Translations under genes and position numbers: made by a program
The notes under the pieces: generated by a model
Database searches by the model: none
What the model was told of the DNA's origin: nothing
Seen by the model: only the letters and a program-made list of their open reading frames with translations
Part shown: positions 8,231-18,000 of the stretch, piece by piece
Numbering within the stretch: position 1 is the stretch's first letter
Layout: every line of letters starts with the position of its first letter
Source: Methylotenera sp.
Lineage (GTDB): Bacteria > Pseudomonadota > Gammaproteobacteria > Burkholderiales > Methylophilaceae
Assembly (NCBI GenBank): GCA_021732405.1
Contig: JAKFVB010000010.1
Coordinates: 1-53,582 of the forward strand
Length of the DNA: 53,582 bases
Direction: 5' to 3'

Positions 8231-8817
8231 TACTTTACTCCTAAATGTGCTATTGCGCGTGCGCCAAGGCCTTGCTTTTCTAACAAGGCGGCAAGGGTAT
8301 GTACTGCACGAGAACAATGTGTTTTAACACTGCCTTGCGAACAGCCCATCACTTGCGCGGTTTCTGCAACGTCCATATCTTCCCAGTAACGTAATATAAA
8401 GGCTTCACGTTGACGTGCAGGTAGTTTTTCAATTGCTTTTTCGATGATTTTCATGGTCTGGCTTTGTTCAAGCTGCACCATTGGATTTTCAGACTCGTCT
8501 TCCACATCAATGGTATCAAGCGGATCATGGTCCTCTTCACCATCCTGCCCAGCGCCAAACGACGAAAGCAAGGTTGTCCACATATTGCGAACTTTTTGTC
8601 TGCGCCAAAAATCGCGCATGGTGTTTTGCAAAATACGTTGAAACAACATGGGATATTCTGTAACAGGTTTATCGGCGTATTTTTCAGCCAGCTTTAACAT
8701 GGAATCTTGCACAATATCCAGCGCCGCATGCTCATCGCGCACAGCGTAAACCGTTTGCTTAAAAGCACGGCGCTCTACATCGCGCAAAAAATCTGATAAT
8801 TCTTGAGAACTTGCCAT
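8230..8817 (-). CDS. ECF-like RNA polymerase sigma factor
   Basis: A 195-residue sigma-70 family factor. The region 2 helix contains D-I-V-Q-D-S-M-L-K-L (about residues 34-43) and R-D-F-W-R-R-Q (about 69-75). A long acidic linker (about 95-120, rich in Asp and Glu) follows, then region 4 with L-P-A-R-Q-R-E-A-F-I-L-R-Y-W-E and a helix-turn-helix ending G-S-V-K-T-H-C-S-R-A. It would direct RNA polymerase to a dedicated set of promoters. It is first in the unit and translationally coupled to the DUF3619 membrane protein. The trigger and target genes are unknown. Confidence 0.9.
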   Translation of the reverse strand: MASSQELSDFLRDVERRAFKQTVYAVRDEHAALDIVQDSMLKLAEKYADKPVTEYPMLFQRILQNTMRDFWRRQKVRNMWTTLLSSFGAGQDGEEDHDPLDTIDVEDESENPMVQLEQSQTMKIIEKAIEKLPARQREAFILRYWEDMDVAETAQVMGCSQGSVKTHCSRAVHTLAALLEKQGLGARAIAHLGVK

Positions 8818-8843
8818 GAAATTTTTATTTAATCCTTAGCGCT

Positions 8844-8852
8844 AGTATAACA
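8844..8852 (-). promoter_or_regulatory. Candidate extended -10 promoter for the sigma-factor unit
   Basis: On the minus strand the gap upstream of the sigma factor contains TGTTATACT (TGn plus a TATACT -10 box at 8849-8844). This would start transcription near 8837 and leave a leader of about 20 bases. No good -35 precedes it, as is common with extended -10 promoters. Confidence 0.4.
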
Positions 8853-8971
8853 GTTTTAACTTTTTCGCCGATTGAGGTTTTGAACATGAGCAAGCTTGGC
8901 AAGTTTCTATATGCTGCAGTTTTTAGTTACAATCATTGCTGTTAAAACACTTTTAAGTATTAAGGATATGT

Positions 8972-9199
8972 ATGGCGCGTATTTTGTTGCTAATTGCTTT
9001 AGTTTGGTTGTTATATGTGGTGATTAAACGCGCGTTTCTAACACCAAATTCTGACAATACTCATCAGCAAAACCCTAAAGTAGAAGAAAAAATTGTGCAA
9101 TGCGCTACATGCGGCATGCATGTACCTGAATCTGAAAGTATGCTTATTGAAAGTAAAGTCGTCTGCAATAATCCCGATTGTCTTCAAAGCCTTAATTAG
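8972..9199 (+). CDS. Small membrane-anchored zinc-ribbon-like protein (PP0621 family)
   Basis: A 75-residue protein with one N-terminal membrane helix (residues 3-21), a short polar linker, and a C-terminal motif C-x2-C (QCATCGMHVP) followed about 22 residues later by C-x4-C (C-N-N-P-D-C). This resembles a small metal-binding ribbon. AAGGA lies five bases before the ATG at 8972. It ends three bases before pilS and is probably cotranscribed. The same small gene precedes pilS in many beta- and gammaproteobacteria, which suggests a link to the PilS/PilR system, but its function is unknown. Confidence 0.85.
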   Translation: MARILLLIALVWLLYVVIKRAFLTPNSDNTHQQNPKVEEKIVQCATCGMHVPESESMLIESKVVCNNPDCLQSLN

Positions 9200-9201
9200 C
9201 C

Positions 9202-10842
9202 ATGGCAATTGATTTAACACCCAATATTGACGTCACGCTTACCGCTGCGCGCTGGCGTAGCTTAAAGCTTTATAACGGTTATCGCTTACTTATCGCTTTA
9301 CTATTTTTAGCGACTCAAAATGCGTTTCGCGATGGCGACTTTTTGCAAAATTCCGAAGTCCCTTTATTTTCTGCGTTGGTATTGGGCTATTTTATTTTCA
9401 GCTGTATATCGGCTATTCTCACTTGGCTAGAAAAACCCAATATTGATTGGAATTTACCCGCACAAATCATCATTGATATTGTGTTTATCTTGCTGTTAAT
9501 GCATGCACAACAAAACGGTGTAACAGGCATTGGCCTATTGCTTATTATTACCATTGCCAGCGCCAGCTTAATTAGTGAGGGTCGATTAGCCTTATTTTAT
9601 GCGGCACTAGCCACAATTGGTATTTTGCTGGAACAGTCTTATCAATTAGTTTCAGCTTCCAAGCCCATGGAAAATTACTCTGGCGCGGTCATGTTAAGCT
9701 TAAGCTGCTTTGCAACCGCTTGGCTTGCATACAGCTTAGCCAAGCGTGTGCAGCAAAGTGAGTTATTAGCCTCTGAGCGCGGTTTGGATGTGAAAAATAT
9801 GGCGCAGATTAATGCGTTAATTACACATGAAATGCAAGACGGCGTATTAGTAGTAGATCAAAACCTGCAAATTAAACATCACAATACTCAAGCTAAACGC
9901 TTGTTAGGTTTTGATATTGAAGATAATGAGCAAGGCAATTGGCAAGAAAAATCGCTACAAATTATCTCACCAGAAATCAGCGGCATGATTCGGCATTGGA
10001 TGCATGAACAAGCCACATTAGCCGAATCTGGTCCTGCCAATACTTTAAAACTGAATACATCATCACATGAACTCAGGCTTAGGCTGCTACCAGTTGCCGA
10101 AAATCGCCATCAAGGTGCCGTGATTTTTATTGAAGACTGGTCGCAAATGCAAACGCAGGCGCACCAAGTTAAGCTGGCTGCACTGGGGCGCTTAACAGCC
10201 AATATTGCACATGAAATTCGCAATCCGCTCAGCGCCATTAGCCACGCGAATCAACTGTTGCAAGAGGAGGAAGACAGCAACCCTGCCAACAAACGCATGC
10301 TGCAAATTATTGCCGATAACGTACAGCGACTTGATCAAATTATTAAGGATGTATTAGAGCTGAATCGCCGCGACCGCACCAATCAAGAGATGATACATCT
10401 TGAACATTTTATTACCGATTTTTATACGCAATTTTGCGCAGTTGAAAAAATTCCTGCACATTGTTTTAAACTGTCGCTACACAATACAGATACGGTGATT
10501 GCGTTCGATAGGCGGCACTTGAACCAAATTTTATGGAATTTATGTAAAAATGGCTGGCGGCATTCTAAAAATAGTGAAAATAGCCTTGAGTTAACGGTTT
10601 CAAACGCTGTAAAAATGCAAGATGTGCAGATTGAGATTAGCGATGATGGTGAGGGCATACCAGAAAATGTGCGCAACCATTTATTTGAGCCCTTTTTTAC
10701 CACAGAAAAATCGGGCACTGGCTTAGGACTTTATATCGCGCGCGAACTGGCTGATGCGAATGGTGCTAAGTTACAACTTAAACCATCCGCTCAATCAAGC
10801 AGCGCTGGGTCGCAATTTATCATTTATATCAAAAAGGCTTAA
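9202..10842 (+). CDS. pilS: PilS-type sensor histidine kinase
   Basis: A 546-residue inner-membrane kinase. Six hydrophobic segments fill about residues 25-182, followed by a PAS-like domain (about 200-315), a HisKA domain with the phospho-acceptor H337 in NIAHEIRNPLSAI, and an HATPase domain with an N-box (W-N-L-C-K-N-G), a D-D-G-E-G-I-P G1 box and a G-T-G-L-G-L G2 box. The architecture and the immediately following sigma-54 response regulator match PilS, which controls pilin transcription in type IV pilus systems. A general NtrB/ZraS-like role cannot be excluded. The pilS and pilR genes are five bases apart. Confidence 0.88.
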   Translation: MAIDLTPNIDVTLTAARWRSLKLYNGYRLLIALLFLATQNAFRDGDFLQNSEVPLFSALVLGYFIFSCISAILTWLEKPNIDWNLPAQIIIDIVFILLLMHAQQNGVTGIGLLLIITIASASLISEGRLALFYAALATIGILLEQSYQLVSASKPMENYSGAVMLSLSCFATAWLAYSLAKRVQQSELLASERGLDVKNMAQINALITHEMQDGVLVVDQNLQIKHHNTQAKRLLGFDIEDNEQGNWQEKSLQIISPEISGMIRHWMHEQATLAESGPANTLKLNTSSHELRLRLLPVAENRHQGAVIFIEDWSQMQTQAHQVKLAALGRLTANIAHEIRNPLSAISHANQLLQEEEDSNPANKRMLQIIADNVQRLDQIIKDVLELNRRDRTNQEMIHLEHFITDFYTQFCAVEKIPAHCFKLSLHNTDTVIAFDRRHLNQILWNLCKNGWRHSKNSENSLELTVSNAVKMQDVQIEISDDGEGIPENVRNHLFEPFFTTEKSGTGLGLYIARELADANGAKLQLKPSAQSSSAGSQFIIYIKKA

Positions 10843-10847
10843 ATGTA

Positions 10848-12239
10848 ATGGCGCAATTTAATTGCTTAGTGGTAGATGATGAGACCGATATTCGTGAGTT
10901 GGTGGTGTTAACACTTGAACGCATGGATATTCGCGCAGACAGTGCCAGCAGCGTAACCGAAGCCAAACAACTGCTATCCAGCCAAACTTATAATTTATGC
11001 TTAACCGACATGCGGTTGCCAGATGGATTAGGTTTAGAGTTGGTGCAATATATTGCCGCGAATCATATTGGCTTGCCCGTTGCTGTGATTACCGCATACG
11101 GTAGCGCAGAGAATGCCGTTTCTGCTTTAAAAGCAGGGGCTTTTGATTACTTAACCAAGCCTATTTCACTCAAACAATTACGCCCATTAGTAGAATCAGC
11201 GCTTAAATTATCTAGCTCTGACGCCAAACAAACTAGCAATACCGTGGATTTAATCGGCAAATCACCCGCCATGGATTATGTGCGCACCATGATTGAAAAA
11301 TTAGCGCGCAGCCAAGCGCCTGTTTATATCAGCGGCGAATCGGGAAGCGGTAAAGAATTAGCCGCACGTTTGATTCATAGCAATAGCTCACGACGCGATA
11401 AAAGCTTTGTAGCGGTTAACTGTGGTGCCATACCCGAAAACTTAATGGAAAGTGAATTTTTTGGCTACAAAAAAGGGGCCTTTACAGGTGCCGCACAAGA
11501 TACTTCCGGTTTATTTCAAGCAGCAAATGGCGGCACTTTATTTTTAGACGAAGTGGCAGATTTGCCCTTAGCCATGCAAGTCAAACTATTGCGTGCGATT
11601 CAAGAGAAAAAGGTACGTACCGTAGGCGGCACGGCGGAAGAAAGTGTGGATGTACGTATTATCAGCGCAACGCACAAAAACCTGAGCGATATGATGAGTA
11701 ATGGTTTATTCAGGCAAGATTTGTATTACCGCCTGAATGTGATTCAGCTCAAAATGCCTGCCTTACGTGATAGGCCAGAAGATATTCCAGAGTTAACGCA
11801 TAAATTACTGCAAAAATTATGTGCCTCACAATCAATTGAATTGCCAATACTAGAAGAAAGTGCGGCTAAGTTAATCAGTAAGCTGCATTTCGATGGCAAT
11901 GTGCGAGAGCTGGAAAATATGCTGGAACGCGCGCTAGCATTGTGTGATGGTCAAAAAATCTGCACTGATGATTTGCTGATGGATCAAGAATTTAAATACC
12001 GTGCTGAAGATAAAATCACGTTTGACCCCAGCAAAACGCTTGAAATTGGCTTATCTGAATATTTAGAAGACATTGAAAAGCGCGCGATTTTAAAAGCACT
12101 AGCCAAAGCCAATAATAACAAAACCGCTGCGGCTAAGTTGCTTGGCGTGAGCTTTAGAACTCTAAGATATCGATTAGCCAAGCTGGGCTTGGCTAAGGAT
12201 GATGATGCGGATATGTCGGATGAAAGTTTGTACGACTAA
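10848..12239 (+). CDS. pilR: PilR-type sigma-54-dependent response regulator
   Basis: A 463-residue NtrC-family activator. The receiver domain (1-120) has the acidic pair D10-D11 and phospho-acceptor D54, and the K in L-T-K-P. The AAA+ domain (about 135-375) has Walker A G-E-S-G-S-G-K-E, the sigma-54-contacting G-A-F-T-G-A loop, a Walker B region (G-T-L-F-L-D-E-V) and an arginine finger region. A Fis-type helix-turn-helix lies at about 415-450 (NKTAAAKLLGVSFRTLRYRL). It binds upstream of sigma-54 promoters and opens them with ATP hydrolysis. Its cognate kinase is the adjacent PilS. A weak sigma-54-like site lies before the first prepilin gene at the other end of the window. Confidence 0.9.
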   Translation: MAQFNCLVVDDETDIRELVVLTLERMDIRADSASSVTEAKQLLSSQTYNLCLTDMRLPDGLGLELVQYIAANHIGLPVAVITAYGSAENAVSALKAGAFDYLTKPISLKQLRPLVESALKLSSSDAKQTSNTVDLIGKSPAMDYVRTMIEKLARSQAPVYISGESGSGKELAARLIHSNSSRRDKSFVAVNCGAIPENLMESEFFGYKKGAFTGAAQDTSGLFQAANGGTLFLDEVADLPLAMQVKLLRAIQEKKVRTVGGTAEESVDVRIISATHKNLSDMMSNGLFRQDLYYRLNVIQLKMPALRDRPEDIPELTHKLLQKLCASQSIELPILEESAAKLISKLHFDGNVRELENMLERALALCDGQKICTDDLLMDQEFKYRAEDKITFDPSKTLEIGLSEYLEDIEKRAILKALAKANNNKTAAAKLLGVSFRTLRYRLAKLGLAKDDDADMSDESLYD

Positions 12240-12256
12240 TTAACCATGTACGATTA

Positions 12257-13258
12257 TTAACTAAGCGCAATAAACAAATAAGTAACATACATCGCGCCAT
12301 TCACCAACAAATGCCAAACCCGTATACCGCCTTTCGCCATTAAATAGCGCATCCAAACTGCCGCTAGCAATGTAATCACAAGTCCCCAAACTACTTCTGG
12401 ACGCGGTTCCCACGGTGTCAGAGAGATACCAATCGCAGGCAATAAAGTGCCTTGAAACACCATAGCGCCTGTGATATTGCCAAACGCAAGCGTGTCTTTA
12501 CCTTTGCGAATCCACAAAATACTGTTCACTTTTTCGGGTAATTCAGTCGCGATTGGAATAATCAGTAGTGATAACATCAATGCTGAAATGCCCAAAATAT
12601 GTGAGGCTTCTTCCACGCCATTAATAAAGCCTTTTGCGCCTGCAATTAATAGCAACAACCCTAAAACAATCTGTAATGTAATGGTGTAAGTGTTGGTTGG
12701 GATGCCTAATTTGCTCAAAAACATAGGGCTTTCCGCTTCTGTCGCATGGCCTTCTTCAACCAAATTTTTAGAAGCGCTCAGTGTAATCCATACATAAACC
12801 ACATAAATCAGCACCATCAGCAAGCCTAGCATATGGCGCACAATAATGTTGTCGTGTGGGACATACAAAGCACCAGCAGCCACAATAAACGCAAAAATGA
12901 AAAAATTTAAATCGCGCGTTAAGCCTGTGCGCTCTGGGCGCAAATGGCCATTGGTACCACGGCGTTTCCATACTGAAATAGCCATTAAGCTAATAGATAG
13001 TGTTGCTAACATAAGCGGCGCACCTAAAATCGCGCCTACACCAATTTCATGATTGGTCGCCATGCTGGCGGTACCTGCAAAAATCGCTAAAAGTGGCACC
13101 ATGGTCTCTGGCAAAGCGGTACCAACTGCGGCAAATAAGGAGCCTGTAACTCCCTCTGAAATGCCCAGTTTTTCGCCTAGATGTTCAAGCGCATTGGTAA
13201 ATACTTCGGCCGCAATTAAAATAACAATCAGCATTACAAATAACTGTAAGAAAACCAT
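12257..13258 (-). CDS. Sodium/calcium exchanger-type cation antiporter (CaCA family)
   Basis: A 333-residue membrane protein with about ten hydrophobic segments in two homologous halves. The two alpha-repeats of the CaCA superfamily are visible as A-V-G-T-A-L-P-E-T (about residues 45-53) in the first half and A-T-E-L-P-E-K (about 238-244) in the second. The glutamates of these motifs bind Ca2+ or Na+. The ion preference is not evident from sequence. It converges with pilR with only 17 bases between, and it is divergent from ampD. Confidence 0.85.
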   Translation of the reverse strand: MVFLQLFVMLIVILIAAEVFTNALEHLGEKLGISEGVTGSLFAAVGTALPETMVPLLAIFAGTASMATNHEIGVGAILGAPLMLATLSISLMAISVWKRRGTNGHLRPERTGLTRDLNFFIFAFIVAAGALYVPHDNIIVRHMLGLLMVLIYVVYVWITLSASKNLVEEGHATEAESPMFLSKLGIPTNTYTITLQIVLGLLLLIAGAKGFINGVEEASHILGISALMLSLLIIPIATELPEKVNSILWIRKGKDTLAFGNITGAMVFQGTLLPAIGISLTPWEPRPEVVWGLVITLLAAVWMRYLMAKGGIRVWHLLVNGAMYVTYLFIALS

Positions 13259-13332
13259 GCTTAAACATCTCTAAAAATTAGGTAAGATGTTATTTTATCG
13301 GATTAATCGTGGTTTTGACTAAATAATTCATC

Positions 13333-13881
13333 ATGCTCCAAATCAACTCACAAGGATTTATTACCAGTGCCAAACAAGTCTGCTCACCCAATTTTGATGC
13401 GCGACCTTGCCTAGACACAGCAGCGCCAGAAATTAGCATGATTGTGATACACAACATTAGCCTGCCGCCCAATCAATACGGCGGCAATGGCATTATTGAA
13501 TTATTTACCAACACGCTGAATCCTGATGAGCACCCTTACTACGCTGAGATTTACACGCGCAAAGTGTCATCACACTTTTTAATCAGGCGCGATGGTGAAT
13601 TGCTGCAGTTTGTTTCTTGCTTGCAGCGCGCTTGGCATGCAGGCGTATCAAATTGGTTGGGGCGTGAACGTTGTAACGATTTTTCTGTCGGAATTGAGCT
13701 GGAAGGCAGTGATTTTGAGGCGTTTGAATCTGCGCAATACAAGTTGCTGCAACTATTGATTAATATTTTAAAACAGACTTATCCCATTCAAACTATTGTT
13801 GGCCACTCTGAAATTGCGCCTGGGCGCAAAACAGATCCTGGCCCTTATTTTGATTGGTCAATCATTAAACAAAAAACTTAA
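13333..13881 (+). CDS. ampD: 1,6-anhydro-N-acetylmuramyl-L-alanine amidase AmpD
   Basis: A cytoplasmic zinc amidase that removes stem peptides from anhydro-muropeptides during peptidoglycan recycling. The 182-aa length fits. Likely zinc ligands are H40 (M-I-V-I-H-N-I-S), H158 (V-G-H-S-E-I-A-P-G-R-K) and D168 (K-T-D-P-G-P-Y-F-D-W), at spacings close to E. coli AmpD. The catalytic-region glutamate lies in F-S-V-G-I-E-L-E-G. The start at 13333 gives the usual short N-terminal tail. The RND pump genes follow in the same direction after 14 bases. Confidence 0.94.
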   Translation: MLQINSQGFITSAKQVCSPNFDARPCLDTAAPEISMIVIHNISLPPNQYGGNGIIELFTNTLNPDEHPYYAEIYTRKVSSHFLIRRDGELLQFVSCLQRAWHAGVSNWLGRERCNDFSVGIELEGSDFEAFESAQYKLLQLLINILKQTYPIQTIVGHSEIAPGRKTDPGPYFDWSIIKQKT

Positions 13882-13895
13882 AAATTGCGAATCCT

Positions 13896-14999
13896 ATGCA
13901 AACTAAAAAATTAGCCGCCAACCATCATTTTATTCGTATTTTTTTCGCCGCTTTAATTGGGTTAAGTATTAGCGCTTGCAGCAAGGATGAGGCTGCAGAT
14001 GCAAAGTCTGATGCCACTAATCTTAAAACAACGCAAGTTAGCGTTGTTAAGGTGGACACTAAAAATTTATCTTTGTATGAAGAATCGGTTGGCACGCTAG
14101 AGGGCGTGATAGACCCAACTATTGCCGCCGAAATTTCGGCACGGGTTTTAAAAGTGTTGGTGCATCCCGGGCAAACTGTTAAAAAAGGCGAAACACTGGC
14201 TTTGTTAGATGGCAGTGATTTTGGTTATCAGCGGCAAGAATCATTATCTGAAGTAGCACGAATTGAAGCATTGCTAGCGAATCAAGCCAAAATAGTGGAG
14301 CGCAATCGCGCCTTGGTTGAAAAAAACTTTATCTCTAAAAATGCGTTAGATGATGCCAACACGCAGCAAGATGCACTGAAGCAACAACTGGCAGGCGCTA
14401 AAAGCCGTATTGCCACCATTAATCATAATGGCTCAAAAGACCGTGTGATTTCGCCTACCGATGGTGTCGTTGAAAAGCAATTAGTAGCAACAGGCGATTA
14501 TGTGCGTATCGGTGACCCTATTTTGCAAATCATCAGCAAAAAATTATTGCGTGCGCATTTGCCTTTTCCTGAGCATATTGCTGCTAAATTAAAACCTGGT
14601 TTAACCGTGATAATGACAACGCCTACATCAACCAAAGAAGTGCGCTCAGTGATTAATGAGCTGAAACCGCTGATTGTAGCCAATAGCCGCAGTATTGATG
14701 TGATTGCAGACATACGCGATGAAGCAGATTGGCAGCCAGGTGCCAGTGTCAATGGCCGTGTGATTTTGGGTGACAGACCTAGTGCAATTGTGGTGCCAGA
14801 GCAGAGTATAGTGCTGCGCCCAGCAGGCGAAGTGGTATATGAAATAGTGAATGACGAAGCTGTGCAGCGTGTAGTTAAAACAGGTTTACAGCAAAATGGC
14901 GGTATTGAGATTTTAGAGGGCTTAAGCGGCAACGAAACGATTGCTGTTGATGGCGCCGCATTTTTAACCGACAAAGCCAAAGTCAGCATTATTCAATAA
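13896..14999 (+). CDS. RND efflux periplasmic adaptor (membrane fusion protein), lipoprotein
   Basis: A 367-residue adaptor linking an RND pump to an outer-membrane channel. It has a basic N-terminus, a hydrophobic signal (about 13-27) and a lipobox ending at C28 (S-I-S-A-C), so it is probably lipid-anchored. Then come a lipoyl/barrel-sandwich half motif (V-H-P-G-Q-T-V-K-K-G-E-T-L), a helical hairpin (about 95-170), the second lipoyl half (S-P-T-D-G-V-V-E-K), and beta-barrel and membrane-proximal domains. It sits 75 bases before the RND permease. No TolC-type channel gene is nearby. The substrate is unknown. Confidence 0.9.
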   Translation: MQTKKLAANHHFIRIFFAALIGLSISACSKDEAADAKSDATNLKTTQVSVVKVDTKNLSLYEESVGTLEGVIDPTIAAEISARVLKVLVHPGQTVKKGETLALLDGSDFGYQRQESLSEVARIEALLANQAKIVERNRALVEKNFISKNALDDANTQQDALKQQLAGAKSRIATINHNGSKDRVISPTDGVVEKQLVATGDYVRIGDPILQIISKKLLRAHLPFPEHIAAKLKPGLTVIMTTPTSTKEVRSVINELKPLIVANSRSIDVIADIRDEADWQPGASVNGRVILGDRPSAIVVPEQSIVLRPAGEVVYEIVNDEAVQRVVKTGLQQNGGIEILEGLSGNETIAVDGAAFLTDKAKVSIIQ

Positions 15000-15074
15000 A
15001 CTTTAGGCACAAAAAAGTGGTTAAGTTATTCGCCCCACGCATGCCAATAGAACAATGAAAGCACAACTTTTTAA

Positions 15075-18000
15075 ATGACATTACCTGAACTCTCGATTAA
15101 ACGCCATGTGCTGGCTTGGATGCTTTCTGGCGTGTTGGTATTGTTCGGCATTATTTCGTATCAGCGTATTGCGATTGACCGTTTTCCGCTGATTGAATTT
15201 CCCATCATTACTGTCACCACCACCCTTAAAGGTGCTAATCCAGACATTATGGATACGTCAGTCACCAGTGTGATTGAATCGGCACTTAATACGACTGGCG
15301 GCATAGAACACATTCAATCCAGCTCGTCACCTGGCGCATCAATTATTGTCATTACGTTTAAGTTAGAAAAAGACATTAATGTGGCTTACAACGAAGTGCA
15401 AGCCAAGCTGAATCAAGTGATTCGCCGCCTGCCAACCGATATTGACCCGCCCATTTTACAAAAAGCCGAAACCAATGCGGAGCCAGTTTTATGGTTGGCA
15501 TTAAGCGGTGATAGAACCATTCAACAATTAAACGTTTACGCCTTAAATACGCTAAAAAAACAGCTAGAAACCATTGATGGCGTGGGTGAAGTACAGCTGG
15601 GCGGGCGGCGCGATCGCAATATTCGCGTGTTGCTAAAGCCAGACCGCATGAATGCTTACAACGTGACCACCACCGATATTGTGAATGCGTTTAATCGCGA
15701 ACATATTCAAGTACCAGGTGGCTTTTTGGTCAGCCAAAGCGCAGAGCGTTTGTTAAAACTGGATTTAGAATTTCACCGCCTGCCCGATTTGGCTGAGATG
15801 GTGGTGATGCAGCGCGATGGTGTATCGGTTAAGTTAAAACAAGTAGCCAGTGTAGAAGATGGCTTGACCGATTTTAGACAGCTTGCGCGCTTTAATGCCA
15901 AGCCAACCGTTGGTTTAGGTATTATCAAAGTGCCCAACTCCAATACGGTGGATATTATTGACGAGGTAGAACGCCGCTTAGATAAAGAAATTCGCCCTAA
16001 TTTGCCGCCAGGTATGAATGTGGAAGTATCGGCTAACGAAGCGCCATTTATTAGGGAAATGGTCAAAGCGCTGCAAGAACATTTGCTCGAAGGTACCTTA
16101 TTTGCCGCGCTAATTGTGCTGATTTTTATGCGCTCGCTCAGCTCTACACTGATGATTTGTTTAGAAATTCCCGTTTCATTATTGGGCGCGATTGCGGTGA
16201 TGTATTTTGCGGGCTACACCTTTAATAGCATGACGCTACTTGCGTTGCTCTTGCTGGTAGGTGTGGTGGTAGATGATGCCATTGTGGTGCGCGAAAGTAT
16301 TATGCGGCATTTAAGTGGTGAGTTAGGTACTGGTCTTGAAGATGTGGATACTTCTAATCCCAAAGCAGTCATGGCGTTTCGCCAGCAAGCCACTATTAAT
16401 GGTAGCCGCGAAATCGTGTTTGCGGTGCTCGCCTCATCGCTATCTTTAGTGTGTATTTTTGCCCCAGTGATTTTTATGGAAGGCATTATTGGCAAATTTT
16501 TTGAAGCGTTTGCGGTTGTGGTGACTGTAGGCGTAGTGGTTTCATTATTTGTTTCGCTCACGCTAACGCCTATGTTGTGCTCACGCTACCTTTCTAGCAA
16601 TACAGAGCATGGCAAGCTTTATCATTCATTAGATGGTTTTTTTGCAGGCTTAGATAACACTTATGCCAAGCTATTAAGTTTGTCACTTAAACATCGGTGG
16701 AAAGTGATTTTGGTGACTATTTTAGTGGTGGCCTCTAGCGCTTTCTTTTTTAGCGCGGTCACCAAAGAATTTGTACCCGAAGCTGATGAGAGTAAATTTA
16801 ATATCAGCTTTAAAACGCCATTAGGCTCAAGTTTGGAATATACCAATACAAGACTAGACTTAATCGAAAAAGTGATGCTAAAACACACAGATGATGTAGC
16901 CAGCTTTTTCTCTGTGATTGGCGCAGGCTCACAAGGGCAAGTGAATGCTGGCCGTATGAGTGTGCGTTTAAAAGATAGGCATGAGCGCGCTAACTCGCAA
17001 AAAGAGTTGATTGCGACGCTTAAAAAAGAACTGGGCGAAATCCCTGGTGTGCAGGCTTTTCCTGTACCTGCCAGCATGGTGCGTGGTCAGCGCTCTGAGA
17101 AATTGCAATTTAATATCACTGGCCCCAGCATTGAAAACGTCAGCAAATATGCAAAAGCCGTTCAACAAAAAATCACTGGTATTGATGGTTTTGGCAAAGT
17201 GGATTTAGATTTGCAGCTGGATTTACCACAACTGAATATGCAAATTGATAGAGACCGCGCAGCAGGCTTTGGCATTACTGCGGCCGATATTGCCAATGCA
17301 GTCAGCGTGTATGCAGGCGGCATTAATGTCGCTAAATTTAACGATGAAGAAGGTGACGGACAGCGTTACGATATTCGCTTAAAAGCGGAAGATGGCAATT
17401 TCAATCAAATAACTGACTTAAGTAAGATTTATTTGCGTGCTAACAATGGAGACTTAGTGCGATTAGATAGCGTGGCGCAATTTAAACAAACCCTGGGCGC
17501 GGCGGTGATTGGCCGCTACGATTTGCAATACGCGGCCAATTTATACGCCAGCCCCACAATTCCATTAGGTGAAGCCGTAACCGCGGTTGAAGCGGCGGCC
17601 AAAGAGATATTACCAGCTGAGTATAAATACAAATTATCTGGCCAAGCAGAAGAGTTTGCCAAAACCTTTAAAAATGTGTCGTTTATTTTTGCCTTGGCTT
17701 TGGTACTTTTATATATGGTTTTAGCCAGCCAGTTTAATTCATTCCTGCAACCGCTCATTGTGATGGTCGCGCAACCGCTAGCTATTATCGGCGGCGTATT
17801 TGCGTTGTGGTTAACAGGCAATAGTTTGAATATTTTTTCAATGATTGGCTTGGTTTTGCTAATTGGCTTGGTCGCCAAAAACTCGATTCTGCTGGTCGAT
17901 TTAACCAATCAGTTACGCGGTGAAGGTCAATCCATCAATCAAGCACTACTAAACGCCTGCCCTATCCGCATGCGGCCCGTGTTAATGACATCGCTGACCA

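Noticed and set aside
8231-8317. Longer DUF3619 protein starting at 8317 inside the sigma-factor gene
   Set aside because: The TAATG overlap with GGAGT upstream at 8230 is a better start, and the added residues are just the sigma gene in another frame.
14498-14989. Minus-strand open frame of 163 codons within the RND adaptor gene
   Set aside because: It is a shadow of the adaptor gene, without a ribosome-binding site or a recognisable motif.
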